From Sphaerulina vaccinii (Eukaryota > Ascomycota > Dothideomycetes > Mycosphaerellales > Mycosphaerellaceae): a stretch of 64,000 nucleotides of DNA. The stretch is from assembly GCA_022570795.1 (NCBI GenBank), contig JAKUDP010000014.1:1426001-1490000 (forward strand), given 5' to 3'. A program made the position numbers and the translations under genes. The notes under the pieces are model-generated. The model was not told where the DNA came from and searched no databases. It worked only from the letters and a program-made list of their open reading frames with translations. Position 1 is the stretch's first letter, and every line of letters begins with the position of its first letter. This document shows, one piece after another, positions 45,423 to 57,261 of this stretch.

Positions 45423-48400
45423 CAATCAATCAGGCCAGTTGCACACCTGATAGACGGATTGACTGCTGACAGATCGACAGACAATGCAGTCCAGATGTGT
45501 TATGGCTTGATGGGTGATGTGCGGTGCTTCTGGAGCGCAAGGCAATGGAGAAACAAGCCCCAGAGACGAAAAGGAAGGCGTCATGTAAACTCATGTTTCG
45601 TGTTGTTTATCATAGCAACCACGCAAACCAAGCCTTGTCCTTTACAACTCCTCCACCTCTTTCTCCATTGACTCCACCATTCTGTCTGTCTCAAGTCCGA
45701 TGTGATGGCTGATATGCTGTCGTCTCGGAAGTCAGTGAGTACCTATCAAATCATGATGCCTCGATCATCCCACTTGACTGCGAACTAACGACACCTGCCT
45801 AGTTAGCCTATGTCTCGAGATAAGACTGCCATAGCGTCTGTGGTCCAAGCAGAATCGAGACTGCGATGATTCGCAGGGCTGCTCGCCGACGACCACCACG
45901 GTCCTGAATCTTGTCGCCTGTCATTCGTGCAGAACATGCATGGCGACACGTGCCACCGTGGTCTGCGTGATAGCGGACGGTTGCGCCTTATCTATTTCAC
46001 CATCGTGGTGAGATATGAGGAACTAGGTACATATAACTTGCGTCCCCCGTGAGTTGTCCATTCTACTTTCAGGCCTCCTTCACGACCTTTCCCCTTCACT
46101 CACATCTGGCATCGACATACCTATTAGGATCCACCGACCGCTATGCACCCAAGGTGGAATCCATATCACACTACCATGGCCATTCCGCCTCGCCTCACGC
46201 CTCAGTGGACTTGAGCCAGGACTACGACTGCTCTCACAACGTGCAAAGGCCCGATACATCCTTTCGCGAAGACTACTGGCTCACTCCGCTCACGCATGTG
46301 AACATGCCGACAATCCGTACCGTTCGTACCGCCAACTACTGGCCCACCACCGCGTCCGCACGACTCTCATTCAGAGCTGCCAACCTGGATATGCAGCTGA
46401 GGACCTAGCTTGCCGCAGATCACCGACTCTCTTGCGAGGTCCTGCCTCAGATACAGTATTTGAAAATATCCCCGATCGCGAGGACTTTCTACTGTTCAAG
46501 TCTTCAAGCATCGCCCGGATATAGGCGGTCGTATCAAGCAGTCTGCCCGAACGATGACGACGAAACGCAGACGGTCGGATGCACCAACGAGTACCCCACG
46601 CGAGCAGCTCTCTTCATCCTGGACATCTCACCCCCAGCAGATCCCAGGGACTCAATTTGACTTTGTAGCTGTCCTGCTCTGGGAGCGGAGTCTCCAGTGG
46701 TTTAGACCACTTTGGGACATGTAGCATGTGACAGCCAAACTTGACACATGCTTTTGCATCATATCTTTGCGAAAGGTCGGCAGATGTCACGGAAACCACT
46801 ACTACCCACCGGAACCACCTCGATTACAGTCCCAAGGCTTCGATCCTGCTATTCTGTGTCCACTTCCGATTCCTTGCTGTTAGACAGGCTGCGGCGCATT
46901 TCGGCCGCTCAACGCCGACATACTACCGCCTCACCCTGGAAGATGCCAATGCTGCGAAACAACAGTAATCATGGATAGCATTGCCTAATATGCAATTGCA
47001 ATATATGGGTGATCCAGGACGAAAGACGGAGATGCTAACGCAGAACATATAATCCCAAGGATTAGCCAATGATGCTTCGTGATGGCGTTTGAGTAGGATC
47101 GCTTACTGGCGGCATGATGCGGCTTTCCTGAAGCGATCGGCATTTACATGCCCTGATATTGGTATGTTTAGAATCGCAGTAGCGCACTCCATCGCACTAC
47201 CAGTACGTGCGAGTGATGAGAGTTGGCAGACACGTCTTGAAGATGGACTCAAGGACAGAAGCCGAGTCGTCGGTTGAACATATCTCTTTCCTCACACGAT
47301 CTTAGTACTAGGATATCGCTATGGTTTAGGACAAAGTCAATGCCAACTGAATCACAAAACTCTCATCTGCTTTCAGCCTTCTACACTTTCAGCAGCCAAT
47401 ATGGTTATGACAGTCCACGAGCTGGGCAGCACTGCTGCAGCTGTATCTGTCGAACTACATTCATCTTCTGTTCTGTATGCTCTCCATACGTTTTCCAGTC
47501 TGTAAGAGAATCTGGCGAATGCTTGATGTGCTTGCGCCTGCTGCACGATCCCACCATGCGCTATGCAGCCACGCGCAGGGTACGGGTGTACAGAAACGAG
47601 CATCTAGAACAAGCCGCACGAAGCGCAGCAGTAGACAGAGGCCAATCGGCAGGGACTCAGCGGAGAGTAGCTCCTAGCGAATCCTGTGGCGCGGCATCAC
47701 AGCGGTAGAAGAGGCGGGTCTGATGAAAGGTCAATATGGACCTTGCTCAACACCACCCGGGATGTATTCGTTCTTGCGGAGACGATGGGCCAACGTCGCA
47801 AAGAGAGTGCACGGTGCTCCGCTCAAATCTGTTCATGAACGGGACCGAAGCACACGAGCAGCCACAGGCAATGGGCGGTGGTCGTCTCAATTCTTCTGGC
47901 TCATCGTCAGCGCAGCAGGGCTCTCACTGACCCATGTCAAAGTAATGCAGTAGTGCCGTGGTCGATGGTCGTACAACAGTTGAGCTTCTATTGGTGGTTG
48001 CAAAGTGCCCCACTTCGCATTACCATATCGAGTCTGGGAGTGGTATGGGAGCAGCAAGCGGCAGCGCTGTGCATTTCTCCGGTGCAGCTCATCATCGTCG
48101 CCTGCCCGCTCAGAGTGAGACGGAGTGCCTGTGATCATGACGAGCAGACCGTCGGGTGGGGAGTAGATGTTGCAGCTGTTGCAGCGTAGCTGGCCTGGCG
48201 GATATGTTTTATTTTGGATTCATCCATCATCGACCCTCCATACCACACGCGGTGTGGAGGCTAATAAGCTGGTGCGGACGAGAGTTGCAGGCTAGCATTG
48301 TATAGCGTGCATTACCACGGGCCACTTACCTCGAGTGCCCTGTCTGTCACTCTCTCGCTCTGCCTGCTGCCACAGTACGACTACCACCACTACCACTGTA

Positions 48401-48752
48401 CCGCTTGCTGGGTGAGGAAACGCAGCGGGTCACATCTGAGTTCTTGACTCGAGACTTTTCGAGCCTTTGCTGCGTGTCGCCATTGTTCCAGCACATCTCA
48501 CGCGCCCGGCGACAGTGCTATGCCTTGCTTTGCACGTGCGTCTTGCTGGGGACATTGAAAGAAACGTCGGAGCCAAGCGAAAGCCAGAGCAGCAGCACCA
48601 ACAGCGTCCGCCCGACAGCGACGTCGTCGCAATACACACCGAGACCGGGAGAGCAGAGAGAGAGAGAGTGAGAGTGCGGGAGGAAGACAGAGAGTGAGAC
48701 AGGCACACATCCACACATCACATCATCGCCGACTCGCGCGCCAACTTCGTGC
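45423..48752. other. long divergent intergenic region, kinase / areA
   Basis: This is the longest non-coding stretch in the gene-rich part (3.3 kb). Several overlapping 100-180 codon frames occur near 46050-46520 and 47270-47710, but they lie on top of each other, lack domains and have no splice context. GATAAG-type sites occur at 45819-45824 and 45987-45992 (reverse). The last 120 bp before areA contain a purine-rich GA run. A long areA leader and regulatory region is the simplest reading, since areA genes often have long 5' regions. Confidence 0.5.
48653..48695 (+). repeat. GA-rich simple repeat in the presumed areA leader
   Basis: A run dominated by GAGAGAGAGAG with interruptions, about 60-100 bp before the areA start codon. 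Purine-rich leaders are common in fungal genes, and the run may be polymorphic. Confidence 0.6.
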
Positions 48753-51719
48753 ATGTCTCCCCACCAGGGAGCAGTGGTATCGGACGAGCGCGGGGACGAT
48801 CTCGACAGCCTCGACAGCAGCATTGGCGATTACCACCATACTGACCCGTCATCTCATGCTGCCTCGTCGCCGCGCCATGTAAATCGGCAGTCGCTCCACC
48901 ACCAGCACTCGACTACCGCCGCGAATACGACCAGTAGCGGATCTGGCACATCGAGCGCCATTGCCTCGCTAACGTCGCAATCGACTCTCGACACGCTGTC
49001 AACGAGGCTGGATCTGTCGCCCACCGAGCGCGACGCCCGCAAGGGCTTGTTGCGCGATACCTTCTTTGACCACTTCAGAGACGACTCTGTCTCTTCTGTT
49101 GCGTCGCGATCGGAGCTCGAGACACCCGAAGAGATGCAAAAGAACGACCCACTGGGCACGCAGATATGGAAGCTGTACCACAAGACCAAGGGCCAGCTCC
49201 CGAACTCCGAACGTCTTGAGAATCTCTCGTGGCGAATGATGTCGATGAATTTGAGGCGCAAAGAACTCGAAAGGCAAGGGTACGTGCATACACAGCACTG
49301 TTTCATGTTGGACTCGAGAACTGTATGCTGACCATTATATTGCGCCCACAGACTCACGGTTCGGCCACTGGGCCCCTCGCACAATGCCCCCAGTGGCATC
49401 GCGCAACTTCGCAAGTCATCCGAGCAGAGTGGTCAGCAGGCGCAAGAATCGCAGGGCGACGACCACATGAACCTGGACGAATTCTTGGAGCCAACGTCTA
49501 TCGGCAGTCCCGCAGGCGTGTCACCATCACCTACGCCATCTGGGAGCATGCCTGATATCGAGCATTCGTCTGGACTCACCGTCTCTGCCATTCCTATCAA
49601 GCAGCAGCAGCGTTTACAAGCCGAGGAGTTGTCTGCAGCGCGGGCATCAGCTCCTTCTGTCCCTCCCCTTGAGCAAAGTCGAACCAACAGAGAGTTCTCA
49701 TATGTGCAAAGGCATGTGCGCAAAACCAGCATCGACGAGCGACGGGTATGTCCACCACCGACTCTTGGTCGTTCTATGACTTTGACTAATCACGCATTAC
49801 AGCCTCCTAAGCGGCGTGCTGAAGCCTCGCCTCAGGTTCCTCCAGTCCAGAACAGTGCCATTGCAGCGCAGAACCCCACCGAAGAAGCAGCTTTGCACGA
49901 CTATTCTCTAGACACGCCGGTGACTACACAGCCAAACTCACAGCAGCCACCGCTCCCATTCAACCTTGACACCTTCAATTTGGACACTGATCCAATCCTG
50001 AATTCCGCTGGACCGATGCAGCAGCATTTCTCCTTCTCTCCAGTCGGCTCCCCCATGATGAGTACAGGCGGTTTTACGCACATGTATGGAAACCACATGC
50101 CTCCTCCACAAAGTGCCTCCAGCTTCCAGTCTCCGCCAGCATCGGCATATCCATCAACGGTCTCAACTCCCCAGCCTATACCCGAGGGCGAACAGATGTT
50201 CTTTGGCAACCAGCTCCACTCTGGTTCTGTACCGAACTTCCAGCAAAATCAGGGTTCGAATCAACACCTACAACACATGCCGACGAGGCAGATGCAACAG
50301 CAATCACAGCAGCAATTTGTGTTCAACCCGAATAGTGACTCAATGTTCAGCGCAATATCAGCCAGTGCGCCATCCCACGGGTTTCATGCACCAGCATTCC
50401 AGGTACCCGGCCATTTGGATCCGGCGCGTATCATGCCACAAGACTACCAGAACCAGAACGTGTCCATGGGGCGTCATGAGCACATGTTCACATTTGGAGG
50501 GGATTCCGACAACGAAGACGATGACACGGTGGGGTATCAGGACGCCAACATGTTGATGTCTCAAGGTCTGTCGCCTGAAGAGTCAGCGCTCGACATGCAT
50601 GGAAACTACCAATGGGACCAATCCATGTCTTCTCACTTCAATCCAGGCGAGGGCAGATACGGGAGCATGGGCAGACAAGGCGTGCAGATTGGTGGTGCGG
50701 AGCTCATACCATCTCAGAGTTGGGATCACGGAAGCTTGAGCAGAGGGCACGGTTCCGCAGCTTCTGTCAGCGATATCAGGAATCGTGGTGGCGATCCTAG
50801 GACCCGGAAGATTCCACGTACGACGTCCACACCGAACACGGTCGGCATGGCGACAGGCATGTTCTCGATTCGTACGCAAACGTCTCCAGCGTCTCCACCG
50901 GAGTCTGGGTTCACGTCTGCTGCGCCGTCACGACCTGGCAGTCCTCGGCCTGGAGGCGAGAACAACGGAGTACCTACAACATGCACTAATTGCTTTACGC
51001 AGACAACTCCTTTGTGGCGACGCAATCCCGAAGGCCATCCACTGTGCAATGCTTGTGGGCTCTTTCTCAAGTTGCACGGAGTTGTGCGGCCATTGAGTTT
51101 GAAAACGGATGTCATCAAGAAGCGCAATCGAGGCAGTGGCAACACGGTCCCTGTAGGATCGTCGCGCTCCAAGAAGGTGGTCAGTCGCAAGAATTCTGTC
51201 GTGCAGGCTGGCACGCCTGCAACAGGAAAGAGCCTTGCGAACGAGTCTGACTCGCCCAAATCTGGAGGCGGATCTGCCGCCAATACACCCACCAGCTCAG
51301 GTCCAGCTGATAAGCCTGTGAAGACGGTGGTGCCTATTGCTCCAGGCCCACCGAAGCCTGCCACACAGCCACCATTGACAGCACCTACACGTCTCGTGGC
51401 GCCGCGACGTGTTCGAAAGCAAAGCAGAGCCAGCAATTCTCTGCAACAAAATGACACAGAAATGGCTGATGCAGAGGAGATTGGCAGCATGGGGCACAGC
51501 GTGCAACGCGATGCCATCAAAGCTCCTCAATTGGCAGGCACTTCAATGTCTGCCAAGGCAAACGCTCCTCCGATGCATGCATCAATGTTTCCTCAAGGTG
51601 GCGGTGGCCAAGCTGCAGCTCAATTGTCTCCTGGTTCGCATAATGGTCCCCCACCTGGAATCCCAGCCTCGATGCTGACTGGCCCACAAGAGTGGGAATG
51701 GTTAACTATGAGCCTGTGA
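48753..51719 (+). CDS. areA: AreA/NIT2 GATA-type nitrogen regulator
   Basis: Exons 48753-49279, 49352-49745 and 49803-51719 give 945 residues. The N-terminal domain conserved in AreA reads GTQIWKLYHKTKGQLPNSERLENLSWRMM; the middle is long, Gln/Ser/Pro-rich and acidic (GGDSDNEDDDTVGYQD), suited to activation. The single GATA zinc finger is C-X2-C-X17-C-X2-C (CTNC..CNAC) with TPLWRRNPEGHPLCN, followed by a basic tail KTDVIKKRNRGSG. The last residues GPQEWEWLTMSL form the conserved NmrA-binding end. AreA activates nitrogen-catabolic genes when preferred nitrogen is scarce. The second intron (57 bp) is a multiple of three without an in-frame stop, so retention would add 19 residues; its GTATGT donor, CTAAT branch and TTACAG acceptor favour splicing. 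Confidence 0.95.
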
Positions 51720-52138
51720 GCATCAAGCGGGAAAATGACCATATCTTTCACTCATGACACTTGTTCGTTACGACAGCGCGAAGTCGCGCTTCCACGATGA
51801 TACCCGAGCCGTGTTTGCTCAATCATATACCCTATGCACGATGTGTGGACTTTTGAGCGCGGCGTTCCGGATTATAGCCTTTTCTTGTCTGAACGACGTT
51901 TTCTCCGCCGACACGAAATCAGAGATTGCAGTAATCTTGCCTGGCACAAGTCCCTGATCATGACTTGATGCTATCTTTACGATCGGCGTTATTATATAGA
52001 CTGGGGAAGATGGATACAAGATATGACGAAGATCCGAGATTTAGAGAGTATCAATTTCCAATTTACAGACTACTTCTTGTGGTATCTCTTGACCCAACAA
52101 TCTCAGCAGCAATGTGACGTGAGCATATTCGACATTGT
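51720..52138. other. convergent intergenic region
   Basis: A 419 bp spacer between the 3' ends of areA and the dienelactone hydrolase gene. No gene or repeat seen. Confidence 0.45.
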
Positions 52139-53108
52139 TTACATGTTCTCGTGGAAGAAGTCGAGCAGCAGTTGATACGCCTTCTTGTAGTCCGCCTCGA
52201 CAGCCTTGTCGTTCAAGTCACCACGAGCTGCCATGAATCCGTGCACCTGTGCCAGATATTAGTATTCTGTCTGTACGGAGGAGACGAACGCAGCACATAC
52301 CTGATTGGGGAACCACTCAACGATGTTCTTGACCTTGATAGCCTTGGCCCACTTCTCGACGTCCTCCTTTGGCTCGTCCTTGCTAGGAAGCATGGCGAAT
52401 GGAATTGTGATGCCTGGTGCGTCGTTCTCGTCGACCATGGCTGGGTGGCAAGAGGCAGCGGCCTTGAATGGAGTGCCCGATTGTGAGGAGAGGTTGACGA
52501 TCTTGCCTCCCCAGCCTTTGTAGAGCAGGTCAGTAGTATTCATACAAGAACAAGATGGAAGGCGCGAATCTTACAGTAGCCAACTACACCCCACTCGCTG
52601 ATTGATGAGCGTTGAGATCCGATCTCCTTTAGGACCTTGGGGATTCTCTCCAATGTCTTTGGTGGCGCGGCCTTGGTCTGGAAGAACTCTCCTAGCTTTG
52701 CCTCTTTGTCCTTGTTGTCTGGTGGGTACTGTCCTTCATTAGCGAGCACGTCAAGCAAATGCTTCTGCGGAAATCATACCCAGCTGATGTCGGCTGGCTG
52801 GCCGTCGAAGAAATCTGGCATGAACACCTGGTATGGGCGTTCCTTGTCCCCGTGTGCGAGGATGTCGGCGCCTTGCAGTGTTTGTGGGAAGAAGCCAAAG
52901 ATGTCGTACTAAGCATATCAGGTCAGTCTCACGATGTTTCGAGTCGTCTACAAAGTAAACATACAACGACGAGAATGGCCTGTTTGGCATCGCTCGGTCC
53001 TGTGGCATATGTCTTCATGCCATCAATGGTGATCCATTGACCCTTCTCCTTGTAGCCCTCGGTGACGATGGGCGGCACAGTGCAGCATGCGTGTGATTGA
53101 GTAGACAT
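52139..53108 (-). CDS. dienelactone hydrolase family protein
   Basis: Five exons (52965-53108, 52780-52908, 52575-52728, 52301-52515, 52139-52246) with introns of 51-59 bp encode 249 residues, the usual family length. Motifs: the early ILVVYDIFGFFPQ strand-turn; the nucleophile elbow GYCWGGK, where Cys takes the place of Ser as in dienelactone hydrolases; SCHPAMV; and the C-terminal VHGFMAARGD holding the catalytic His. These alpha/beta hydrolases open lactones or esters and in fungi include many cytosolic members of unknown substrate. The Cys codon of the elbow is split by intron 3. All joins keep frame. The ATG gives the usual start MSTQSHACCTVPPI. Confidence 0.93.
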
Positions 53109-53557
53109 CTTTGCGTGTTCTTGTTTTGTTATGAGCTTGGAAACAGAATTGCGAACGAGGACACCGAATCATTTCTTATCAAGCACAGCAAGAGGCATTG
53201 AAGGTGGGGTAGGAATGGTATGACGTTGAAATCGTCGACAGCAACTCGCGCGACGCCCGTGTAACCGAATTGCAAATACAGCTTCACCAAGGCACCAATA
53301 GTGAGGGCATTGGTGGGGACCAGGGTATAAAGCCAATTACAGGTCGAAGACGTGGCTTATAAGCATGTCAAGGTGGTTCGAATGTTGCAAAGTGCGTTTA
53401 CAGGGAAAGATGCTTTGAGAAAGTGGTGAAGGAGGATAGGAGGTAGGTAGATACACCAGCACTTGGTTGTCTTGATCATATCTATGAACTACATGGGACT
53501 GTAAACTATGGCCACATGTTCGCTTGAACGCTTCAATAAGAATTCCGACATCATCTC
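53109..53557. other. intergenic region upstream of the dienelactone hydrolase
   Basis: A 449 bp spacer between two minus-strand genes. A string resembling a tRNA B-box occurs near 53389, but no cloverleaf surrounds it. Confidence 0.45.
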
Positions 53558-56500
53558 TCACGCGCCATTCGACTCATTGTTGGTAGCCCTGCGCTGATAG
53601 AAGATGAAGTATGCCTGATTGTTGTCCAGGGCTTCATTGGGACTCAGCGTCTCAGGTTTGATATTTCGATGTTGTGTGTCATTGAAGATTCTCCAGCATC
53701 CTCTCGCTTGATCTCGTGCAACGCACGTGTAATGGCCGCTTGTTGTGGTACTGCCCATATGTCGAACGACAGCGTAAGCATCGTAGACATATGGAGGGCT
53801 TAGAGAATCGTCGATCTTTAGAGTGTCGTGCCCATAATCTCGCGCGATCTCCTGCACTTCCGATGGTGAAGGCTGCGGAAGTATGAATTCTTCCATATCA
53901 AGGCCTGTGAGTGGGAAGCGTACTGCCGTACTCAACTTGCGCTGCTCGCCTCTGGCGTTCTGCTTGAATCGTTTCAGCGCCACCACTAGGAATGGCGGTG
54001 CACGGGTCATTGTCAACTTCTTCGTCGCTCGCCGTGGGACTTTGCACCTAGGACATGTCCATTGGTTCTCGCCATCAAGCTCTTCACTTCTGAAGTGTGC
54101 GCGCAGGCAGTCTTGAAGCCTGGTCTCGACTTCTGGTATCTCTACCTGCAGTAGAGCCCATGCCTCATAGGTGGTGCTGGTGAAGTTGCACGTCGAGCAT
54201 CGCAATCGTGATGAATGTTGGCCGTAAAACAATGAGGTGAGAAACGAGTTCTCTCGATGTATGTAGCGTCCCCATTCAGTCTTAGCGACCACCAAAGCGG
54301 GCATGCGTTCTCGTTTGGCCTCTTCTTGTTCAGTGAGGACTCGCAACGGCATCTTGGACCAAACGGTATTGAAGTCCTCGTGCAAGCAATCGACAATGAA
54401 GCTGAAGAACTCTTGCGCGTCCTGTTGCTGGCTGGGATCCTTGAATGTGCTATTCAATCGTCCACAGAATGTCAGCATGGTCGATGGCTTGATGAAATCC
54501 ACTTCGCCTTGCCATAATGAGCGCACCAGGTTGGCGTATATCTCGGGCAAAAGACCTCTGCTTCCTTTCCAGTTGTCTTTCTGCACCATCTTCTTGTACT
54601 GATCATCCAGCATCAATATCGTTAGTGGCGTGGTGGCCGATAGCGCCTGTAGCGTTGCATTCATATAGCATGTGTTCCCGAAGTTGTGTATGCCTGTCTT
54701 GGGGAGACGTAGATTCTGCGCAAGATAACGCTGAGGCACATATGGCAGCAACTGGCTCGATGTCCTCGGCACGGGTGTACTATGTGCCACAGCGCGGTCA
54801 CTGACACCAGTGTAGCTCATCCTTGGCGCTGCAGGTGCAGGTCTCGCGGGCGGCGGTGGCGGCGGTGGCGTATATACAGAATGTGCTGGAGTCGCAGGGT
54901 AATGAGGAACCACCACTCCAGGCCTTGAGCTCATAGTAGACGAAGCTGACGTGGGCATCTGATGTCCAAGTACGCCAGCTTCAGGGAAGCGTGCATTGAA
55001 CTCGTCGATGTGAGGAAATCGCTGCGCTTGCTCTGTATCACTACTTTCGTCTTCATCTGTTCCGTGGTCGCCAAGTGCTGGGGCTTCGGGCATGCTTTCA
55101 CTCTGAGCACGGAGTCGCCACTTCTGCTCTTCCTCGGCATCTAATGGGTTGTAGTCGCGCAGCCCACGCTTTGAAACTCTCATCTGCCCGTCTCTGAGTG
55201 CAGGTCTGCGCTGTAGCGGTCGGCCGTTCTTGGTACGAGCATGAGTGTTGGTGGCCATAAGAGCTTGGTTGCCCATCAGGTCTACCCACGCATCGATGCC
55301 GCCAATCAATATGATCGGCGCCCTTTTCAACTGTTGCTCCTGATTGAAGTCGTACAAAGCCTCGTGCAGGTATTTCAGATATGTTTCTGACTCGCTAGCA
55401 GGATTTGACAGAAACGTCTCTGATCTGGTATTCGCGTCGTGGTAAACGACGAGATCGTATTGATCCCGGCTCTGGAAGATTTCTTGCTCCTCTTCTGGCG
55501 AAAGAACCAGCTTGTCAGCAAGCTGCTCCGCACTCATTCCTTGTCGTAGTCCGACGGGCTCTATGCATATAACGTTCCGAGAGAATATGTGACCTTGATC
55601 GAAATCAGCACGCGCACGACAATCAATCACCATGATGTCGTAGCGTTCGAGATAATCATGCAGCTTCTCCGCAGTGATGCGAGTATCGTCCGGCATTTGA
55701 ACAGACTTGCGACGTGGAGTTGGTCGTGGCATCGTAGGCGTACTGCTCCTGTGATTGAAATTGAAGTATTCGCCGCTCCCATTTGGAGCTCCATTCGAGG
55801 AAGTAGCAGACAGAGCAGGGCTTGGAAGTGGGTTAGATTTGCGCTGCGATGCTAGACTGCGTGCACTGTGTCGCGGAGGCGCTATGTCGCCAGTAGTTTG
55901 CATGTTTCGTGCCGGACTATAAGTTGCTGCAGGAGCCTTGGGCATCGCAGCGGCTAGCTCGGTGTCAAGGGGCATGCCACGAGGACCTTGTGGCTTGGGT
56001 GCAGATTGAGCAAAGGAATGCCCACTATCTCGGTCCGATGCAATTGGTGTCCCTCGTGGGAGTGACATTGATGCACGCGAATTGGGCTCGGCTCCCCCAG
56101 CACGAAGCTTTGCAAACCGGTCCGCGATGTCATTGCTCGATGAAGCTGCACTACCGCTGACCACCATGGAGATCGGTCTCGAATGCAGCTTCTCTGGCTT
56201 GGGCGACACAGACGGCTTCGGCTTCGGCGCAGGGGCAGCAAGAGATCGCGGACGAACGCCAGACCGGCTATTGTTATTGACGATGATTTGCTTGATTTTG
56301 TCGAACTGCTCACCCATAGCTACAATCCGGCGCTGCAAGACCTGCAGCTTGGATTGGCCATGTTGATCATGTATGAAATGCGTATAGTCCCTATGCTTTG
56401 GGATCACCTCGACAGCAATCTCGTACGCACGCAGGTAGTCCACGAAAGCGATATCTGGGCGGCGGAAGTCGATATTGGTCCTGGCATCCTGCAGGGACCT

Positions 56501-56725
56501 TTCGGCCTGGGCGAAGAGTTTCGTGATAGACTGGGACTGGATGCTGTTCTTGCTCAAGCCCACAAGTGCATCGCTCTGGAGGTCGCTGATATGCGCATAC
56601 ACCCGCTCGCCACCACTGCCACCACCAACGCCGCCATTGCTGTTGCTATTTCCTACACCATTGGAGGTGCCATTCACGCTCGAAGCAGCGTGTGTGGGAG
56701 GAGGGAGTGGCGCTGCGGCACTCAT
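53558..56725 (-). CDS. DOA4: ubiquitin-specific protease with rhodanese domain, Doa4/Ubp4 type
   Basis: A single exon of 1055 residues from ATG 56725. Order of parts: low-complexity Gly/Asn/Ser start; helical USP8/MIT-like N-terminal domain (LVGLSKNSIQSQSITKLFAQAE and on); disordered linker; rhodanese-like domain around YDIMVIDCRARADFDQGHIF; Pro-rich linker with a run of eight prolines; and the USP catalytic domain with Cys box GIHNFGNTCYMNATLQAL, zinc-binding pairs CSTC and CPRC, and His box MGSTTTSGHYTCVARD. Doa4 removes ubiquitin from cargo at endosomes before the vesicles bud into the lumen. The rhodanese domain probably serves for localisation rather than sulfur transfer. It is divergent with vps27. 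Confidence 0.94.
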   Translation of the reverse strand: MSAAAPLPPPTHAASSVNGTSNGVGNSNSNGGVGGGSGGERVYAHISDLQSDALVGLSKNSIQSQSITKLFAQAERSLQDARTNIDFRRPDIAFVDYLRAYEIAVEVIPKHRDYTHFIHDQHGQSKLQVLQRRIVAMGEQFDKIKQIIVNNNSRSGVRPRSLAAPAPKPKPSVSPKPEKLHSRPISMVVSGSAASSSNDIADRFAKLRAGGAEPNSRASMSLPRGTPIASDRDSGHSFAQSAPKPQGPRGMPLDTELAAAMPKAPAATYSPARNMQTTGDIAPPRHSARSLASQRKSNPLPSPALSATSSNGAPNGSGEYFNFNHRSSTPTMPRPTPRRKSVQMPDDTRITAEKLHDYLERYDIMVIDCRARADFDQGHIFSRNVICIEPVGLRQGMSAEQLADKLVLSPEEEQEIFQSRDQYDLVVYHDANTRSETFLSNPASESETYLKYLHEALYDFNQEQQLKRAPIILIGGIDAWVDLMGNQALMATNTHARTKNGRPLQRRPALRDGQMRVSKRGLRDYNPLDAEEEQKWRLRAQSESMPEAPALGDHGTDEDESSDTEQAQRFPHIDEFNARFPEAGVLGHQMPTSASSTMSSRPGVVVPHYPATPAHSVYTPPPPPPPARPAPAAPRMSYTGVSDRAVAHSTPVPRTSSQLLPYVPQRYLAQNLRLPKTGIHNFGNTCYMNATLQALSATTPLTILMLDDQYKKMVQKDNWKGSRGLLPEIYANLVRSLWQGEVDFIKPSTMLTFCGRLNSTFKDPSQQQDAQEFFSFIVDCLHEDFNTVWSKMPLRVLTEQEEAKRERMPALVVAKTEWGRYIHRENSFLTSLFYGQHSSRLRCSTCNFTSTTYEAWALLQVEIPEVETRLQDCLRAHFRSEELDGENQWTCPRCKVPRRATKKLTMTRAPPFLVVALKRFKQNARGEQRKLSTAVRFPLTGLDMEEFILPQPSPSEVQEIARDYGHDTLKIDDSLSPPYVYDAYAVVRHMGSTTTSGHYTCVARDQARGCWRIFNDTQHRNIKPETLSPNEALDNNQAYFIFYQRRATNNESNGA

Positions 56726-57261
56726 GGCGGAAGTGATAGACTGCGCTGCATCTCTCCGCTCCAGCCTTTCGAAAATACGTCGCGAGTCGTCGTGAATAGT
56801 CGGTGGTCTCGGTCGGGATCTCGTATGCGGAATGCGGTGTCGTGGTCTCTTGTCTGCTGTTCTCGGTATATGGCGACAGGAGTGAGTGTGTGTTATTGAC
56901 AGCGAAGTTCGAAGTTCGAAGTCCAAAGTGGAAGCCTGGTGACATCAGTGCGGCGATCAAAGCTCCGACTTTCGCGTACTGTACTTGGAGCTGCTCTGCT
57001 CTGTACTCTGCCTGACTTCTATAGAAACAAACACCTCCATCTACCAACACACTCTACAGAACTGCAGACAGTACAATCACCAACAGACTGCGAGGACGAG
57101 CCGACACGACACGACACAACCAAAACTGACTGACACCCTCGATGCGCGACTTCTAGGTGGAAGCAGGCAACGGCAACAGGTAGACGGAGTGATTGTCAGG
57201 TCAGGCAGCTCAACAGAGAGTGAGGTACTGGGAAGGGAACAAGGACAGCGACAGCAAAAAG
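56726..57261. other. shared divergent promoter, Doa4-type protease / vps27
   Basis: A 536 bp gap separates the two start codons. It includes a direct repeat gaagttc-gaagttc near 56905 and a short CGACA run near 57100. Both genes must be driven from here, and no insulating repeat or third gene is visible. Confidence 0.6.

Noticed and set aside
46049..46524. Two overlapping plus-strand frames of 119 and 156 codons upstream of areA
   Set aside because: They overlap in different frames, lack domains and splice context, and look like chance ORFs in GC-rich DNA.
53337..53450. tRNA gene suggested by a GGTTCGAAT string
   Set aside because: No matching A-box, acceptor stem or anticodon loop could be built around it.
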